Under the pieces are notes generated by a model. The model saw nothing but the letters and a program-made list of their open reading frames with translations, was not told where the DNA came from and ran no database searches. A stretch of DNA of 5,020 nt from Chlamydiia bacterium (GTDB lineage Bacteria > Chlamydiota > Chlamydiia > Chlamydiales > FEN-1388), in NCBI GenBank assembly GCA_023269335.1, contig JAHFTM010000162.1:1-5020 (forward strand), in the 5' to 3' direction. The position numbers and the translations under genes are program-made. This document shows, one piece after another, positions 4,809-5,020 of this stretch (its first letter is position 1; each line of letters opens with the position of its first letter).

Positions 4809-5020
4809 ATAGTCCTAGATGGCCCTTTTGAAATAGGTAGGTTCTCGGAAAATGGTTTGTCAGAGTGGACAAGCACTTGGAGTATCTCAAAAAGATCTAC
4901 AGGCTTACCTGCAGGTTCGCGCAAAGGATTTTCAGCTAGCTCTTTCTTCATAATGAAAAAGTTGTTGGCGAGTTTCAGCACTCGCACAGCCTCGTCATAC
5001 GTTAACTGCTCTGTTAGCTT
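4787..5020 (-). CDS. Unidentified protein, C-terminal part
   Basis: An open frame enters from the right edge and ends at TGA (4789-4787), giving the last 77 residues of a protein whose start is outside the window. The visible part begins KLTEQLTYDEAVRVLKLANN and ends SRTIYVEQPT. It looks soluble and helical, with hydrophobic/charged spacing such as LTYDEAVRVLKLANNFFIMKKELAE and then a Pro/Gly-containing tail. There is no membrane segment and no motif I recognise, and I cannot name a function. Evidence for coding is the uninterrupted frame, balanced amino-acid composition and the absence of any other plausible gene between rsmI and the edge. It converges on rsmI and overlaps its last 22 bases. 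No terminator hairpin is evident between the two genes. Confidence 0.6.
   Translation of the reverse strand, partial: KLTEQLTYDEAVRVLKLANNFFIMKKELAENPLREPAGKPVDLFEILQVLVHSDKPFSENLPISKGPSRTIYVEQPT

Overview
The window looks like a chromosomal segment of a bacterium of the phylum Chlamydiae, probably an environmental (Parachlamydia/Waddlia/Simkania-like) lineage. This is an inference: the gene order murF-mraY-murD is the one I know from Chlamydia, base composition is moderate (about 43% GC by eye), and the genes are housekeeping genes with normal coding character. No taxonomic marker here proves it.

Left part (1-2823, minus strand): a tight peptidoglycan-precursor operon read right to left, murF, then mraY one base after the murF stop, then murD 27 bases later, cut by the window edge. 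MurF completes UDP-MurNAc-pentapeptide, and MraY moves its phospho-MurNAc-pentapeptide part onto undecaprenyl phosphate to make lipid I. MurD acts earlier in the same pathway. The murF promoter probably lies in the AT-rich divergent spacer (about 2880-2976).

Middle (2977-3850, plus strand): a very small gene for a Cys-rich putative lipoprotein (41 residues), closed by a near-perfect intrinsic terminator hairpin. That hairpin is the start of a 197/198-bp unit present three times in tandem (3144-3736). Each unit holds the hairpin plus a larger inverted repeat built from ACAGGAT-like words about 9 bases apart. I see no gene in the array; its repeated 65-codon frames are a by-product of a unit length divisible by three. 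Positions 3737-3850 hold a good sigma70-type promoter and nothing else I can support.

Right part (3851-5020): tRNA-Cys(GCA), then 31 bases after the tRNA comes rsmI, the 16S rRNA C1402 2'-O-methyltransferase. It is full length (284 aa) only if translation starts at a CTG codon at 3954. RsmI product affects non-AUG initiation in E. coli, so this start may be regulatory. The last 22 bases of rsmI overlap a convergent, unidentified minus-strand gene that runs off the right edge.

The observations most worth a second look are the CTG start of rsmI and the tandem repeat array with its nested terminator and inverted repeat.
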